Assembly: GCF_030463535.1 (NCBI RefSeq)
Contig: NC_132893.1
Location: 28,894,782 to 28,958,781 of the forward strand
Source: Salminus brasiliensis
Lineage: Eukaryota; Chordata; Actinopteri; Characiformes; Bryconidae
Direction of reading: 5' to 3'
DNA length: 64,000 nt
The translations under genes and the position numbers were made by a program. The notes under the pieces are model-generated. The model saw nothing but the letters and a program-made list of their open reading frames with translations. It did not search any database and was not told the DNA's origin. Positions 52,025 through 64,000 of the stretch are shown in pieces (positions within the stretch are counted from its first letter, which is position 1; each line of letters starts with the position of its first letter).

Positions 52025-52580
52025 CTTTATAGGCGACCTAGAATGGAAAACTGTATTTGCCTTTGTTTAGTTGAATAATGAGAGCTCTGTATATATGGAA
52101 GCATCGAACCGTGAACCTTGAACACTGTTGTCTCTTCATGAAAAGGAAAAACCCAGCATTACCAAAACAGGCCAATTCCAAAACCCCCAAAACTGTTACA
52201 TAACAGTCTTATATTCTTATATTTATGTCCCCAAAATGTACATACAACAGCGTTCTGATGGCGTTCATTCTCAGGCTGTGCATCAGTAACACTGCTTACC
52301 ATCGCAATCCAGGCCTTATGACTGTGGCTTTGCCATAGGCCTGATCTGTGGCTGGGGGAGTCAAAAGTGTGGTTTCAGGAAGTGAAAGCTTGGAAAGATA
52401 TGGATAGCTCATATCTGTGCTAGGCTAAAAGCTAAAACACTAGTCACCTGGCTTTACCATGCTTTCAGCTAGCTACACGCACACTGCAGAACAGGATAAC
52501 AGCAATACCTGGTAAGGCTCGGCTAAAGTTCGTGCTAAAGTGCTAAAATCAAAGCTATGCCAGGCTATGTAATGCTACAC
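52025..52580. mobile_element. Related repeat, TTTAAAGGTGCC family
   Basis: It has the left end GCGACCTAGAATGGAAAACT and the interior GCCAATTCCAAAACCCCCAA and ACTGTTACATAACAGTCTTA. It is collinear with the copy in il11ra intron 7, including a GCTATGCCAGGCTATG-type segment near the end. The right terminal repeat was not found. Confidence 0.55.
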
Positions 52581-53849
52581 TTTGTGCTATGAGTCCATTC
52601 TTTTGGACAAACCTTTGAAACATATTAAAAATCACTGCCGTCTTCCGTACCTTTAGCCGGTAGTATAGCTTTTTCGGTGTGAACCAACAAAGCGCTTTTT
52701 TAATACCCATGAATTTGGAAAAAAAAAAAATAAAAATGAGAAGGTGTCCCAAAACCTCTGTCCATATGGTGGAAAAATGATGTAGGTATTAGGTCCTCTG
52801 ATCGACCTGACCTTTATACACTCCCAAATTAAAATATTAACCTGGCTGAAGACATCTGCCTTCATCAACCCTGGATTCCTGATTTTGCTTTGATTCCTTC
52901 ACTGAGGCACACAAAAATGATCTGCATGCTCACAGGAGCACCGTGAGGAGAATCTTCAGCCTGCTGTGTGAGTCAGTGAGACAGACTGAGTCATTAATGA
53001 GATGAGTAATGAGATACAATTCAGTAAAAGGAAAAAAACACAGATACCGTAGTGCAGATATCCAGCATCGCCTAAACACTCGGCCTTCCAGAACACAATG
53101 AAAGCATCACTGAATATTGAGTTAAGGTATCTGTCAAATCGAATCATCTGTCCGATGGTGAAGTTATCTTCCAGTACACATGCGTCACCATACCCATGTC
53201 TACCGGTGCCAGTGTTTATATTTGAAGATATTCAATTTACCCGGAACTGTGAGTTTGTGGTGAAAAAAAAGCTGTAACTACACCATGAGCCAATGAGCCA
53301 AGCATGCCCCTCTGGGCACAGTGCAAGGGCACTGATCATGTGCTCTAATTAAATAAAGTGTTTTACATGGAATGCTATTCACTGACAGCTCTAAGTGAAT
53401 GTTATGATACAGTTCCAATATTAAATTATAAAAAGGCTGAGAAGACGGAGAACACAACCACAAGTCCTCATATTTGAATATGCCAAAAATGGGGAAAAAA
53501 GAACATCTGCCATCCAGATGGGATCTGCATTTGCATACTGAAATGAACATTTATGAGCCCAAAAGACAGATGAGTGTCAAGAGCCATGGCAGCTATCAGA
53601 TTTTGGAATGCATACACGTGGATAAGTTTACCACGCATTCTGACTCATCTGACAGCCCGCAAGTTCAGTGGCCATTCTCCAGAAACAGGCTGGAGGGCCG
53701 GCCAACAAAATCAAACTAATATCCCGACACTGAGCAAACAGAATTCTTCAGTCAGCCATCATTTACCGTGAGCCCTTGGCCTTCCGTACAGTCCCGTAGT
53801 ACTGTTTCCGTCCTTAAAATGTTGCTAGTATATGTCATTCTATGCAACA
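52580..53849. other. Intergenic stretch upstream of il11ra, no gene recognised
   Basis: On the - strand a 63-codon frame (53147-52956) continues an open reading frame up to about 53225. It has no recognisable domain and only weak splice-like borders. Nothing else stands out. Confidence 0.35.
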
Positions 53850-54080
53850 TACACTCTTAAAAATAGCACAATAGCAGAACCACTTTTGGTTCCATGAAGA
53901 CCATCTTTATATAAGGACCTGTGAGTGTGAAGAACCTTCAAATTGGTAAAGAACCTTTACACCTTCTTTAAACCTTTAAAAAAATGTTCTTTACACAGAT
54001 CTCTTGTTCTTGGTTCTTTATGCAACCAAAAATGGTTCTTCTATGGAATCCCACCTATATTTCTATAAGGGTCTCTCAAA
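53850..54080. repeat. AAGAACC/GGTTCTT palindromic repeat
   Basis: It spans ACACTCTTAAAAATAGCACA, AGAACCACTTTTGGTTCCAT and AAAAATGGTTCTTCTATGGA. It is the same family as 15360-15695, with a clear alternation of AAGAACC and GGTTCTT motifs. Confidence 0.65.
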
Positions 54081-54238
54081 ACAGAACTGCTAGTCATTGG
54101 ACAGCTTAAAAAAATAAAAGCAATTCGTAACACCAGTTTGTGCTTTTTCACAGCTAGGCTTTAACCTTTATTGGAGAACAGCTAATGCTCACCACAGCAA
54201 CCTATAAATACAGTGTTTTACAATAGAGGGGAGAAAAT

Positions 54239-54278
<40 letters not shown>

Positions 54279-55392
54279 ATGTGGGGTAGAGGACCTGAGG
54301 CCTAGGGGGGAGCAGGCAGGCCTAAGAGTAGGACAAACAGCTCAGAGAAGGCTGAGGAATGCAGAAACCCTGCCAGAATACTGAGACTCCATTAAACTCC
54401 AGACTCTGCTCAGAGGGCTTGAGAATGTTTAGTAGGCCACGCTTTTCTATCTGCTTTTTGATAACAGGAGGCTGCGTCATTACGGTTTACTGATATAAGG
54501 TCACTGTGGACACCACCCACTGCTAGACGTGCCATTGTTAGCTTCTGACTCCTGCTTGTCAGTGTTTGCTTTAAAAGATAATAAAAATGTAACACTCAGC
54601 TAAAAGACGAGTGTGAGGGTGGCTTGAAGGCCTAGATGAGTGGACCTTATAGAGGAGATCAAATTCAAGATCAAACATGAATCCGGCATAGTTCTTATTG
54701 CTTATTTAAATAAAATGACAGCTGCTTTTTTAATTGATACACTGACTGTGTTAATCCAGACGTGTTCATCCCTGCCTGGGGTTGCCTGATCTCTGCAGAG
54801 TCACTTATTAGCACCCTTTCAATGCCAGGCAAGTCCAAGCACAGCCTCCAGTGACTCACGGAGGAACACTTAACGTGATCCTTTTTTACGAGGGAAAATG
54901 TGTGGAGGGGTGCTGAAAATAGACAGCATCCCTAATTTGGCACATTCCTGCGCATACAACAGAGCCCAGTGGAAAAAGAAGTGCTTGACATAGGGTAACA
55001 TCTGTTGGAAGAACACCCAACACACTGGTGACTGCAAAGCAAAACACGCTCCATGGCTTGGCTATTGTGTGTGTCAATCTTGGGCAGATTCGCCCACGTT
55101 AGACAGAACTTCTGGACAAAGCAATCGCTGCGAAGGGCATTTACGCCTCTGTTATTACCCTGCAAAAGGTCAGCAGTGGAAGGTGATGAAAAGACGGGCA
55201 CGGTGATGGAAACTGATTTAGCCTGACCTCGGCCTGCTTAATGAGCCGGGCAAATAGGGAAATATAATGTTCCTGAACTTTAGCGCTTCATATGGCAGGA
55301 CAATCAGTACCAGGTGCCTCTCCATCAAGTCTGCGAAGCAACATATGCCATGCTAAATATCTGATACGGTCCATGAGCAAAGCCTTATTGCC

Positions 55393-55749
55393 GTGACCTG
55401 GAAACCCTGCAACTGCAGCCTCTGCTACGGAAGAAAAGCGTCCAGGCTTTTTTCTGTCCTGGCACCAAAGTGGTGGAACGAGCTGCCCCTGGATGTCCGA
55501 ACGGCCGAGTCACTCGCTGTCTTCAAACGCAGACTGAAGACCCACCTCTTCAGAGAGTACTTGGATGAATAGTTCTATGGTCGCCTTATTGTATTGTGTT
55601 TAGTAATGTCCAAGCTTAGAGGTATCTTTTGAATTATTAGCCTATTCTAACTAGCTAAGGCTTTCTTGGGAAAATAGCAAAGCACTTTGTAAGTCGCTCT
55701 GGATAAGAGCGTCTGCTAAATGCCATAAATGTAAATGTAAATGTAAATG
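55393..55749 (+). mobile_element. LINE 3' end: reverse-transcriptase ORF C-terminus and tail
   Basis: An open frame ending at TAG 55570-55572 encodes PKWWNELPLDVRTAESLAVF and then KRRLKTHLFREYL. This is the characteristic C-terminus of CR1/L2/Rex-type LINE ORF2 proteins in fish. After the stop come a short 3' UTR and the tail TAAGTCGCTCTGGATAAGAG, finishing in (TGTAAA)n at 55727-55749. It is a 5'-truncated, inactive copy. Confidence 0.85.
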
Positions 55750-58700
55750 CTACAACATAAAGACGCTTGTACTGCAGAAGCTGTCCCCAAGAAGACGACA
55801 CAGACGCTGAAAATACCAGTTCACCACGCTCTCCGACACAGGCCACTGCAGCCCTGATCAAGAGGTCTTTCAAAATCCCCTGAAAAAAAAAAAGATCAGA
55901 TCCCTTCCATATGCCGTTGTATGAACTGGATGAAAACAAGATGCCGGTTTCCCAGAGTCCCCTGCAGCGCAGGGCCACTGAGGGTCTTCAGAGTGAAAAA
56001 AGAGAAGGTCGCTCTATGCATCTTCACACAGAGATTTAGAGCATTTCAAAGAAAATAAAGAAGTAAGTAATCTTCCCTTTTGTTTGGATAGGCAAAGCTC
56101 ACTAAACAATCCAGGATGTGGAGCCGGGTGGGGGGGGGTGGGGGGGGGGGGGGGGGCCATAGACAGCATTCTCTCCTTGTAACTCAAACAAAGACCACCC
56201 AGCACTGCACAGATATCTGTGTGGCTTACAGCTGATTGACTTGCAATGCCTGCCGAAATTGCACCCAAGAGCATGGCATTGTTGTAGTTCTCAGAAGAGC
56301 TGAGGCTCACCTTCCTTAGTACAGGAAAACAAACCATTTCTTGGACAAAGTGGAAAAAGCGAAGGCTTACTGCTGCTGTTTGTGGACCTACACGTTATAC
56401 CCAAGTTAATATTTGATACGATGTAGCCTACAATGAATGCTTTCATGGTCTGGCAAGAGTCCTTAGTTAAGCAGTTACCAGAAGAACACCTGAAAGAATT
56501 CTGCTGCCATGGGAGCAAGAACTGTACTGAAATGATGTGGCATACATTACTAACTTGCCCTAGAAGGAGTGGAGGAGAAAAGACAGCTGAAGGGTTTGTG
56601 GATTCAAGAGACCAACTCCTCTCAAATGACATTTTGCATATAGCATGTATAATTAATAACACATGTGGACTGCTGCGGCTAGGTTTCAGCAGGGAAAAAC
56701 CTGGGAAGGCTGGAAATGAAATCATGCACCAAGGCCCGCTTGAAGAATATATGACAGCTGCGCAAAGTGGTCCGCTGTCGCAGGGCCGATAAGACCACAA
56801 CGATCCCAAGGTTGCAGAGCTTACAAATCGCAGACAACGCACCTCACAGCACACCCTTTATGGAGCTCGGACGCTAGAACCGTCCCGGAGGAAGCGTAGG
56901 ATTATATTTAGCTCAAGCAACAACATCACCACAGAGCAAATAAACAAGTGCGCAAAAGGAAGGCTGGTTGAAGTGGCACAATCAAAGCCTCTGTGCAATA
57001 CCCCTGCAATAAGAGCAAGTCCTGGTGATCGGCTAGGCCCGGCTGGAAATAGCATACGTCCTTGACCCTTCTGAATGCAGTATTTATACAATCTGACAGT
57101 CCCAGACAAAAGGCTGCGCTGGAACATCTGCCATGTGCGTCAAATGATCCGCTGCATTTACTGGGACAAAGGTTCTGGATTTCTGGTCAATGGATTTGAA
57201 GCGCCCATTCATTCTGAGGTTACAGCTCAGACAAAGGAGGACTTGCCAATGTTATGGAGCTTCCGCGGGAAAGAGACATCAGTTTTAACATGAAACGGGC
57301 TGGTCATGCAGGGGATAAGGCCGTGAAGCAGCACTCTATACTCGAGCTATCGCGGCCTCTCATCCAAAGACCCTGGAATTTCCTTCAGGCGCTTGCCGGG
57401 ACAAGATGGCTACCAGATGCCAGCTATTCACGAAGCTTTGGCTGCTTTCCCGGGATAGTTGCAGCCTCAGCCAGTTGTGCTAGAAGCTAGACTGTGCTCG
57501 AACACTTAACTTCTCTTTACTCATCACAGGATTAAACAAAAAGAGGAGAAAAAGTATCCAGACTGATTGACTTCCTTGTTCCACGGCTGAAGACTTGGCC
57601 AGAAGGCTTGATTACAAATCTTACAAGGCATAAGCCTGCAGCTGGGAGTCAGCAGAGCCTTTCATGGAAATGCAATCGTTCGGAGCGCGCTGATCTGTCG
57701 GAAGGAGCAGCGGTAATTTACATCAAGCGAGAGGCCAGTGTAAAGCAACGACGTGAGTCACACTTACACCAAACTTGGAACCTCTCGTTGACTCAACAGG
57801 ATCGGTGGCCTGTGATGCTCGGCAGAGGCTGACAGAAATGCTGCTTCTCGCTGCAGCAGGGCCTCACTGACAATGACAGCGCTAGCCCGCTCCAGTAGAC
57901 AACCAGGCTCAGCAGCTTGGCATTTAACATGGCGCCATTTTTACTGCTGCACGTAATTACAGGGGCGGTCAAGGACAAAGCTCCCTCCGACATGCTACCA
58001 CATCATGAAACTTAGAAGGTCCACAACACAAACATGTCATCCGTTCTTAAGCGATTCAGATCTATGTCAGACTTCACTAGGCCGCCTGGCAAACATCAGA
58101 TCCGTGGAGTTGAGCTGGAACATCTCTTGCCTTTGTAACGTAATTGGCATGAGGAACATGAGGAGCTCACTCTCTGCTGGCTCCTTCGATTTCAATTCTG
58201 TGCCAAATGAGTCACGGGGAGAGAGAAAGGGCCCAGGGGTTAGTTGTGAGAAGGTTTGAATAAGTTGTAACATCCTCGTCTTTCTTTGGCATTGCATCAA
58301 GTACTGTCTGGGTAGCACTCCGAAAGAACCCACCGTGGTTTCACTGTCTGTAAACCAACCTAGGTTTATATGCTGCTGGTTCCGAGGTAAGTCCCAGTCC
58401 ATTCAGCAGGTAGCAGACTTGTTTGGAAGCTTACAGGTGCCTGGAGCTCTTTTGTATATGACTCCCATACAAGAGGAGGAGGCGGGGTGGGGGGCACTCT
58501 CTCCAGAAGATAAAGTACTCTGCCCCCATGAGTCATAGATGCTGGGAAGAGCCTGAGTATTCTATTACCACTGTTCCAACTTGCACGGCTCACGCACAGC
58601 TTCAGCCACAGACACGTCTGGAGCGCGAAGCTCCGAACCCTCTGCAAACAGAACAATGCTTTAGCACCGCCACTGATTCGAGCTCAATCTACCTGAGGTT

Positions 58701-59062
58701 TATTCTTGGTCTGGCTATGCACACCTTCGTGTGCTCTGTCCCTGAAGGGATTACGGCCACTCGTGACTCCTTTTGGCGCTCTAGCGGGAGAGAGATCTGT
58801 TAGAGATAAAAGGCTTTGGGCTGATCAAAGGAGAAGCCATGGAAGGCCTCAGCCAAGGCCGAAAATATCCCGCTGCCTACTCTTACAAACAGCTCTCAGG
58901 AGAAAACCTTAAATGGTGTGTGCTTTAAACGGGATACGGGTTAGTTTGTTCATCTTTGAGGCAATGGAGGCAAGCCTGACAGACAATACACCTTTAGGAA
59001 GGTGTCTGTTATTTTACAGTCCAAAACAATGGATCATTTTTAGATAAAAAAAAACTGCAATT
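55750..59062. other. Moderately GC-rich intergenic region, no gene recognised
   Basis: Composition is closer to 50 percent GC than the surroundings, with a poly(G) run at 56129. The longest frames are a 187-codon - frame (56291-56854) and an overlapping 119-codon + frame. No domain or repeated family was recognised. Confidence 0.4.
56129..56157. repeat. Poly(G) tract
   Basis: An almost pure run of G interrupted by single T residues (GGGGGGGGTGGGGGGG and longer). It could form a G-quadruplex. A poly(C) run lies at 30551-30562. Confidence 0.9.
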
Positions 59063-60408
59063 CTAACTAGGGATGTCCCGATCAAGGTTTTTCACCCCCA
59101 ATCCGATCCGAGTCTCTTAATGCTGACTACCAGCCAAACCCATCTTTGTGTTTCTATAAATAATACAGCCCCACAGCTTACGTTAGATTTGCTAATAAAC
59201 AGTAAACACCAGTGAAATTACTATTTTTAATAAACATTTTCTGTAATCAGACACTGATTTACTTTGGTCGGTAGCAACTTTTTAAATGACTGTTTTAAAC
59301 TCTATAGTGTTTAATCTCCTACAGTCCAGTCTGACTGACCTACCTGACCATTCAGCTCCTAGTTTCTTGACAACTCTGCAGTTCAATCACTTAGTGTGTG
59401 TGCATTAGCATTGGCCTCCTCCTTGCTCCATTCAGAGCTGGTTTAGAACCAAATAAAAAAACATGTGGTTCTCTTACAGGTAGAACAGAGCACTTCCACC
59501 ATAGTTTGGTTTCTAACCAGGCATTATTCAAGAGTAAAGAAGGGATGGGAGTAACGCTAGATCTTCCAAAATGGAGATAATGAATTAAATATCTTTGTCT
59601 TTGCTCAATCTGGAAAAAAAGAAATGGACAGAGTATTGGGTATTTGACTCAGCCAGACTCAGTCTAGATCCTTTGCTTTTACCACTGTGTTCCAGCAGAG
59701 CGTCTTCTGGCATCCTCCTTGCACCTTAAACGGACATTATTTAGTGATTGCTGTGGCGCAACAGATAACACCACTACCTGGCACTGAGCTATCTCACCAT
59801 GTGGGAGACCAGGGTTTGATTCCCGGTCTGGGTGACTATGCTGCGCTACACCAATAAGAGTCCTTGGGCAAGACTCCTAACACTACACTGACCCACCTCT
59901 GTAATACGAGTTACCTTGTAAGTCGCTCTGGATAAGAGCGTCTGCTAAATGCCGTAAATGTACATTTCCAGCCCGCAGCAGTGATTAGCATTCTCCGAAG
60001 GTAACCAAGCAGTTTTACTTCAGTGTGGCATTATTATTACAGTGGAACATGAAAACGTAAGAGGATATCTGTGGTTCTAGTATTTTGACTGAGCCTGAGA
60101 TGCTTTTCTTCAAGCCTAAACCTTGGGGGAAATATACTCCCATCATATATTCTCTCTTAAATTTGGTTAAAAAGAAAACTACTGCAGAAAATGTCCAATT
60201 CGCTCACTAAAGCCACATTTTATATACACTGTTTACTAAAAACAGTGTATATAAAGTATAGTATTAATTAGCAGCACATTCTACCAAGGTTGTGTGACTG
60301 TATTACCTACAGAAACCCACAACAGAAGAACAGATCTGTATCGGCAGGTACTCAGTATTAAAGTAATCAGATTGTGGGGAAAAAATTATTGTGGACATTC
60401 CTAGTTAG
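59063..60408. mobile_element. 1.35-kb inverted-repeat element with nested SINE
   Basis: The left end CTAACTAGGGATGTCCCGAT and the complement of the right end (CTAACTAGGAATGTCCACAA) are imperfect inverted repeats that continue for about 45 bp. The inner portions contain no transposase. GGATGTCCCGATC termini are common in teleost hAT-like elements. A family B SINE occupies 59744-59962. Confidence 0.65.
59744..59962 (+). mobile_element. tRNA-derived SINE, family B, nested
   Basis: The copy starts near GTGATTGCTGTGGCGCAACA, with B box GGGTTTGATTCCC, then the CTATGCTGCGCTACACCAAT and GAGTCCTTGGGCAAGACTCC body and the TAAGTCGCTCTGGATAAGAG tail. It lies inside the inverted-repeat element 59063-60408. 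Confidence 0.87.
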
Positions 60409-61734
60409 AACAATCAGAAACCAAACACCCAAACTGGCCCGTCCTACACACTATGTTCCATGTTCAAGCCTCAAGACAAAGTGGATAAGCCTGTCCTCCC
60501 GGCCACCTTCTATATCCAATTTAAATCCCAGTAACAATATTATTCATTCATGTTTTCATACTGTATTAAATGCTAATTATAACTGATAATGAGGACATAG
60601 CAAAATGATGAATACAGGATGTTCAGAGAATACCCTTCAAAACCCCCACAAAACCTGTTCTGGGGTTTACGCTGTCTGGTTACACTACTCCATTCAAAAC
60701 GAATGCTATTCAAGCAAGTCGTACAGGCATGCCATAGGTATCGTACAGGCATAATGCTGTTCGAGGTCAAGTCGGGTCAAAGATTTGGACTGAAGAACGA
60801 AGTCATTAAAGACCGGCTTCTATTAGGCCTAGGCCAATCAAGAGTCAATCAATCTGGTGGATGTTTTACAAGTAAGAAAGGATGTAGAATTTTATGCACG
60901 GTAATGCACAAGAGGACATCTAGCCAGTGGACGGTGAGGCCAAGTTACTCATACAGTGTTGCTGCACCACTGACCACAGTGTACAGTGTATCAACCCTCA
61001 CAAAGCCACATAAGTGTGTTGCCCTTGGTGCCTTCTATACTGTGGGCAGAAAAGAACCAGATGAAACCAAAAAAACAGGCTTGGGCATGTTAATGATATT
61101 TAGTTGGAGCCTGATGTCCACGGCGGTCCACCCTCTGATGCATGCACATACCCAAACTATGCAGATATACCGTAAATCAAAGTAATTCCAAAAATGCAAT
61201 TTTGCTAAATGAATACATACCGGTTAATCAGGTCTGCCACCCATGTCCTCCAGCGTACCGGAACCCGAAGATTAAAAATGCCACATGTTTATATACAGCA
61301 GCATTTGCTGGTCACTAATTCCAAAAGGAATTGCAGGGGGGGAAAATACTGGTACGAATTAGACGTACCTGATGTGGGACAATGATTACCCTCTGTTCAA
61401 GCCACTACGCAACACGACAGGTTGCACGTGCAATTAATTTTGTGTGATAGACAACGCTTTATGTGCAGTATGTCTGTCCTCTTATTTGCCTCTTCTCTGT
61501 GGTTTTTTCCATGTCTGAAATATAAAATTATCACATTACCAAATATGAAGCTAACAGTTCTCAGATGATAGTATACGTGTCCAAAATTGAAATGCTGAAA
61601 TTATACTGTGGCCAAGCCCAAACCACCTTAACTCCTTAAACACTAAAGGTCTGTATGTGGGCCCATACTGCAGTTCCTCGCCCTCAAACAACAGAGGTTA
61701 CATATTGTGTCATAGCAGTTACTGAATCATTTAA
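60409..61734. other. Intergenic region with one long unassigned frame
   Basis: Contains a 188-codon + frame at 60619-61185 without recognisable motifs, signal peptide or repeats. It is more likely a chance frame than a gene. Confidence 0.35.
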
Positions 61735-63145
61735 AGCAGATGCTACATCAAATAGAGTAAACACTGAATCAGTTATTGTAAATATTACAGTTATCAGTTA
61801 AAGTACAAACAGAATCATTTACAGCAGTCACTGATTCATTTTAGTAGGTTGTGGGATCATTAATAGTAGATGCTATACCATCTTTAGCAGACACAGAATC
61901 ATTTATAGCAGTTACTGAATCATCTATAGTAGACAGTATATAATTTATAGTAGATAAAGGATCACTTATAGTGGATAAAGGATCATTTATAGCAGTTACT
62001 GAATCATCTATAGTAGACGGTATATCATTTACAGTACATAAAGGATCACTTATAGTGGATAAAGGATCATTTATAGCAGTTAGTTAATGAATCATTTCCA
62101 GAGGTATATTATATAATATTCAGATATATTATTCATGAAATACAGAATCATTTATAAGAGTTACTGAATCATTTATAGTAGACAATATATCATTTACAGT
62201 AGATAAAGGATCACTTATAGTGGATAAAGGATCATTTATAGCAGTTAGTTATTGAATCATTTCCAGAGGTATATAATATTCAAATATATTATTCAGTAAA
62301 TACAGAATCATTTATAGGAGTTACTGAATCATTTATAGTAGACAATATATCATTTATAGTAGAAAAAGGATCATTTCTAGCTGTTACTGAATTGTTTACA
62401 GAAGATGATATATCATTTGTAGTAGATAAAGGATCATTTCTAGAAGTTACTGAATTGTTTACAGAAGATGATATATCATTTGTAGTAGATAAAGGATCAT
62501 TTCTAGAAGTTACTGAATCGTTTATAGTACACAATTTATCATTTATAGTAGATAATGGATCATTTATAGCAGTCATTGAATCATTTATAGCAGATACAGA
62601 ATCATTCATGGTAGTTAGATACTGAATCATTTCCAGAGGTATATTATATATTATTCAGATATATTATTCAGTAAATACAGAATCATTTATAGGAGTTACT
62701 GAATCATTTATAGTAGATAAAGGATCATTTATAGCAATTACTGAATTGTTTACAGAAGATGATATATCATTTGTAGTAGATAAAGGATCATTTCTAGAAG
62801 TTACTGAATCGTTTATAGTACACAATATATCATTTATAGTAGATAAAGGATCATTTATAGCTGTTACTGAAACATTTATAGTAAATACAGAATCATTCAT
62901 GGCAGTTCGTTACTGAATAATTTCCAGAGGTATATTATAAAATATTCAGATATATAATTCAATAAATCATTCAGAATCATTTATAGCATTTTCCAAATCA
63001 TTTATAGTAGAAAAATAAATCATTCATGGCAGTTACTGAATCATTTACAGAAGACGATATATTATTTAGTAGATTCAGAATCATTTATAGTAGATGCAGA
63101 ATCATTTATATCAGTTACTGATTCATTTATAATACTTACTGAATA
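61735..63145. repeat. AT-rich 21-bp satellite with higher-order repeats
   Basis: Degenerate units of 21 bp (ATCATTTATAGTAGATAAAG and variants) are grouped in blocks of 63 or 84 bp. A spacer of roughly 60 bp (AATCATTTCCAGAGGTATAT then AT-rich) recurs near 62090, 62258, 62630 and 62920. Because 21 is a multiple of three, the - strand stays open for up to 113 codons (62289-62630) with a seven-residue pattern containing IND. Confidence 0.95.
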
Positions 63146-64000
63146 ACAGGTCTCAAACATTAAACTGAAAGTAAGCCTGGGGTTTAAGCTGTTAAAAAAG
63201 CCAGCTTTTAGACACATTCGGAATACAAAAGCGAGAATTATGGATTCAATGTGTGTGTTTGAGTGAAGGAAAAGAGAACAGTGGATTTGATACACTGCAC
63301 AAAGGTAAACACGCCCTCCAGAGCAGGACCTATGTTGCATTGCAGACGTGTTTTCTGTGACCGGGTCATTAATTAAGCTGATAACATTACAGCAAGAATC
63401 ATTTCTTGAATGCAGTTTGACATCGCCATGCTGAAATAACTCACCATGAGAGTGGACATCAAAGGCCTCAACTGGAAGCCTCCAATTTTGCCTAATTACC
63501 CTGGTTTCCATTCGCAGAGCTTTCCAGTGTCTGACACTTTAAGCTCATAAACAATGCTCTAACGAAGCTGCACTTTTTCACGGTGACTCACCGCTGTCTC
63601 CATCCATTCTACTCGTTATTTCTTAGAACACCCATCAAAACCACTTCGGAGGACACACTGCACACAAGTAATGAGTGGTGATGTCACGTGATGAAGTTTA
63701 CGGTATTTCATGAGCAGTTTGGGCAGCAGGGCTAATCGGGAATAATAGAGAATTTCTTGAACAACAGCAGCTCTAAAAATGAAATCCCGTCTTGGGCCTC
63801 CCACAATTTTAATCCCGTTAGGTGCCCAGAACACAGCGTGGTGTCAAGTTGGCAGCAGACTCCACTCATTCCTTTAAACGAAGCCCCTTTTCTCCTGACA
63901 GAGCTCTGTTGAGTTTCATTTAAAACTGATTACAGCCACTCTCCCAAAAGTGTGCTGAAAGTTGAGCTGGAAATGAATGTTTTCAGTGCACAAGAAATTG
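63146..64000. other. Right edge, no gene recognised
   Basis: Unique-looking sequence beyond the AT-rich satellite with only short frames. Confidence 0.4.

Noticed and set aside
62289..62900. Two - strand frames of 113 and 78 codons with an IND heptapeptide
   Set aside because: They are explained by the 21-bp AT-rich satellite. There is no promoter, no splice context and no non-repetitive domain. Kept as a finding about the repeat, not annotated as a gene.

Overview
This is vertebrate nuclear DNA, almost certainly from a teleost fish. It has spliced genes with canonical GT/AG introns, abundant CA/TG microsatellites, at least three tRNA-derived SINE families, several inverted-repeat (MITE-like) families and degraded LINEs. 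Both recognisable proteins resemble their mammalian orthologues at the divergence expected for a fish. The repeat mix would suit an otophysan such as a characiform, but that is a guess.

Two genes can be read in full. On the + strand, tmem267 (human TMEM267, formerly C5orf28) has two coding exons (6089-6460 and 10596-10931) encoding 235 residues, with a probable CpG- and CCAAT-containing promoter and 5' UTR exon around 1310-1520. On the - strand, il11ra (interleukin-11 receptor alpha) has ten coding exons between 46392 and 29802. They join in a consistent phase into a 399-residue type I receptor: signal peptide, Ig domain, two fibronectin-III cytokine-receptor domains with a WSEWS motif, a stalk, a membrane helix and a short tail. 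A 5' UTR exon and promoter candidate lies at about 46662-46803.

Layout. 1-6050: AT-rich flank, tmem267 promoter and first intron, with a pair of short palindromic elements and SINEs. 6089-10931: tmem267, whose intron carries a hAT-type MITE with a nested SINE and a TG/CT microsatellite against the acceptor. 10932-29801: 3' UTRs and intergenic DNA, including a 2.6-kb array of a 29/30-bp CpG-rich minisatellite (17710-20340), MITEs and SINEs. 29802-46392: il11ra, with repeats in its introns. 46803-64000: no recognised gene, but Tc1-like debris, a LINE 3' end, a 1.3-kb inverted-repeat element with a nested SINE, and a 21-bp AT-rich satellite (61735-63145).

IL-11 receptor alpha binds IL-11 and recruits gp130. 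TMEM267 is an uncharacterised membrane protein. No functional link between them is evident. Their linkage is of evolutionary interest because in human TMEM267 lies near CCL28 and IL11RA beside CCL27 (from memory). I found no undescribed multigene system. The most unusual signals are the placement of UG-rich microsatellites directly upstream of acceptors in both genes, the minisatellite, the frame-preserving 21-bp satellite, and a LINE/SINE pair sharing a 3' tail.
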